From: Desulfovibrio sp. UBA2564
GTDB lineage: Bacteria > Desulfobacterota > Desulfovibrionia > Desulfovibrionales > Desulfovibrionaceae
Assembly (NCBI GenBank): GCA_002340305.1
Contig: DDLU01000223.1
Coordinates: 1-7,915 of the forward strand
Direction: 5' to 3'
DNA: 7,915 nt
The notes below the pieces were generated by a model. That model saw only the letters and a program-made list of their open reading frames with translations. It made no database searches and was not told the DNA's origin. Below, piece after piece: positions 7,219-7,915 of the stretch. The position numbers were made by a program, and so were the translations under genes. Numbering within the stretch: position 1 is the first letter of the stretch; each line of letters begins with the position of its first letter.

Positions 7219-7252
7219 ATAAACTCAATATTTTTGAATTGATAAACTCTAT
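7219..7252. promoter_or_regulatory. Direct repeats ATAAACTC(A/T)AT before the MerR-like gene
   Basis: ATAAACTCAAT (7219-7229) and ATAAACTCTAT (7242-7252) differ at one base and start 23 bases apart, about two helical turns. They lie 75-108 bases upstream of ATG 7144. Related copies stand before glnA. An inverted GTTTATT/AATAAAC pair (7200-7206 and 7218-7224) overlaps the first copy. This may be an operator for the adjacent regulator. Confidence 0.45.
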
Positions 7253-7261
7253 TATTGGTTA

Positions 7262-7290
7262 TCGATAATCTTAATCGTCAGCAAGGTCAA
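7262..7290 (-). promoter_or_regulatory. Candidate promoter of the MerR-like gene
   Basis: On the minus strand TTGACC (7290-7285) is followed after 17 bases by TATCGA (7267-7262). The -35 is good (five of six), but the -10 is weak (three of six). It lies just after the terminator at 7297-7340, where the gene would need its own promoter. The 10-base palindrome TTATCGATAA (7259-7268) covers the -10. Confidence 0.25.
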
Positions 7291-7296
7291 TAGGAC

Positions 7297-7340
7297 AAAA
7301 AAATAGAACGGCTGCAGTCATGGTAAAAGCAGCCGCTCTA
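7297..7340 (-). terminator. Strong Rho-independent terminator (minus strand)
   Basis: CGGCTGC (7309-7315) pairs with GCAGCCG (7329-7335), extended by TAGA/TCTA across one mismatch, with a 13-base loop. On the minus strand the stem is followed by A and seven T (7303-7297). It can end transcripts of the small membrane protein gene or of an independent small RNA, and it insulates the MerR-like gene. Confidence 0.85.
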
Positions 7341-7442
7341 AGCAACAGAGGTCATGTGATAACCTGACTCAGGTCTTGAGTGAGTGGAGTAGCAATTCCT
7401 GAGTTCGTACAGATTACTCCTATTAGGGATTGAATTTCAATC
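7304..7442 (-). ncRNA. Candidate small RNA or structured 3' region
   Basis: About 140 bases without a credible reading frame end in a strong terminator. Several pairings are possible: GATTGAA-T-TTCAATC (7428-7442), GGAGTA with TACTCC (7386-7391 and 7415-7420), and CCTGACTCAGG (7363-7373). Its base composition is far less AT-rich than the tract next to it. No known RNA family was recognised and no clear promoter was found. It could instead be the long 3' untranslated region of the 51-residue gene or a leader of something upstream. Confidence 0.3.
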
Positions 7443-7520
7443 TTAAAATTTAAATCAAATATAAAAACTATATGTGATAATTTTTATATATCTAATTTAT
7501 AATAACTAAATTAAATAATG
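7441..7520. other. Very AT-rich intergenic tract
   Basis: Bases 7441-7500 contain only six G or C in 60, with runs of A and T, and low GC continues to about 7519. No gene is seen here. It may be a promoter upstream element or a bent region for transcription towards the terminator at 7297-7340, but no specific -35/-10 pair stands out. Confidence 0.5.
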
Positions 7521-7550
7521 GTTATCGGTAGGTTATGAGAAATTGAAATG

Positions 7551-7706
7551 TCAGTTTTGAAATCTGGTCAGCAGAGAAATGATAAAAAGAACGGCCAACG
7601 CAGCCATCAAAATGGTATTGATGTTGATGCCGCCTTTGATTTTTTGTTTTTTGCGGTACCCGAAGATGAGGATCAGGATCGCTATGAAGAGAAGAAGCTT
7701 GAACAT
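7551..7706 (-). CDS. 51-residue two-helix membrane protein
   Basis: ATG 7706 to TGA 7551 encodes a small protein with a hydrophobic N-terminal segment (residues 2-16, FKLLLFIAILILIFG), a basic turn (YRKKQKIKGG, 17-26), and a second hydrophobic segment (about 31-46, TILMAALAVLFIISLL). This is a typical helical hairpin with the positive loop predicted in the cytoplasm. Codon use looks like real coding sequence. An in-frame TAA lies three codons upstream, so the start cannot move far. There is no close Shine-Dalgarno; GGAGG at 7734-7730 is 23 bases away inside a hairpin. No family was recognised. The plus-strand frames over the same bases are shadows. Confidence 0.65.
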   Translation of the reverse strand: MFKLLLFIAILILIFGYRKKQKIKGGININTILMAALAVLFIISLLTRFQN

Positions 7707-7728
7707 GTTTTGTTATTTAATGACTGTA

Positions 7729-7795
7729 GCCTCCGGCGGCCCTGCCGGGGGCCTTAACCCTTTTTGCAAAAGGGGTTAAGAATCCCAAAACCTTT
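7729..7795 (-). repeat. Double-hairpin intergenic repeat element
   Basis: Two adjacent hairpins are present. Bases 7729-7737 (GCCTCCGGC) pair with 7744-7752 (GCCGGGGGC) around a six-base loop. Bases 7753-7780 form a 28-base near-perfect palindrome (CTTAACCC...GGGTTAAG, one G-T pair). An AAAAGGTTTTGGGATT-like stretch (minus strand, 7795-7780) adjoins it. From memory, GCCGCCGGAGGC ends preceded by such stems recur widely in Desulfovibrio intergenic regions; this was not checked. It lies directly upstream of the small membrane protein gene, and neither side has a T-run typical of a terminator. Confidence 0.55.
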
Positions 7796-7888
7796 TAGTT
7801 GTTATGGTTTTGATGGAACTTATTAAATCGTCTTGATAAAAAAAGCAAAGAGTTGAATTAAGGATGGGTTTAAAAAAAGAGCGAAGCT

Positions 7889-7915
7889 TATTGAAAGTTT
7901 CTGAAGGGGATGGGG
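7889..7915 (+). repeat. Possible start of a second repeat copy, cut by window end
   Basis: The stretch TTGAAAGTTTCTGAAGGGGA followed by TGGGG resembles, in the opposite orientation, the AAAGGTTTTGGGATT edge of the element at 7729-7795. It runs off the window, so its hairpin part cannot be seen. Bases 7796-7888 between the two hold no gene I can support. Confidence 0.3.

Noticed and set aside
7354..7480. Two ATGTGATAA copies (7354-7362 and 7472-7480) resembling CRP/FNR half-sites
   Set aside because: Neither has a matching inverted half at the proper spacing, so no CRP/FNR-type operator can be supported.
7548..7779. Two plus-strand frames of 66-69 codons near the right end
   Set aside because: They overlap the minus-strand membrane hairpin gene and run into the GC-rich repeat; the minus frame is much more protein-like.
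7863..7915. Plus-strand frame from ATG 7864 open to the window end
   Set aside because: It reads straight into the apparent repeat element, has AAGG touching the ATG with no spacer, and too little is visible to support a gene.
1..7915. CRISPR array, tRNA, rRNA, transposase or integrase
   Set aside because: No regularly spaced repeats, no cloverleaf and no mobile-element enzyme motifs were seen on either strand.

Overview
The window looks like chromosomal DNA of a moderately AT-rich Desulfovibrionaceae member, probably Maridesulfovibrio-like. This is inferred from the style of GyrA, from a TPR lipoprotein directly behind gyrA, and from a Desulfovibrio-type GC-rich intergenic hairpin element at the right end. 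It could not be confirmed by a search. A position near the replication origin is plausible, because gyrA commonly sits in the dnaA-dnaN-gyrB-gyrA block.

Left part (1-2963, + strand): the gyrA coding sequence, open at the left edge and lacking about 100 N-terminal codons, overlaps by one base (TAATG) a 262-residue tetratricopeptide lipoprotein gene. The two probably form one transcription unit.

Middle part (2964-4611): this looks like a decay or insertion zone. It holds a frameshifted and truncated RhuM-type fragment (+), a 40-codon remnant on the - strand resembling a LysR-type regulator C-terminus, a minus-strand terminator, and an intact 367-residue gene (-) that I cannot assign.

Right-centre (4612-7300, all - strand): a terminator, then glnA encoding a type I-alpha glutamine synthetase. 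Upstream of it lies a gene for a MerR-like DNA-binding protein with a coiled coil and an unfamiliar C-terminal domain. The layout recalls the glnR-glnA pair of Firmicutes. An ATAAACTC/AAACTCTAT motif is repeated in front of both genes, so the MerR-like protein may control glnA and itself.

Right end (7297-7915): a strong minus-strand terminator preceded by a structured stretch that may be a small RNA, a very AT-rich tract, a 51-residue two-helix membrane protein gene (-), and two pieces of what looks like a dispersed Desulfovibrio intergenic repeat in opposite orientations.
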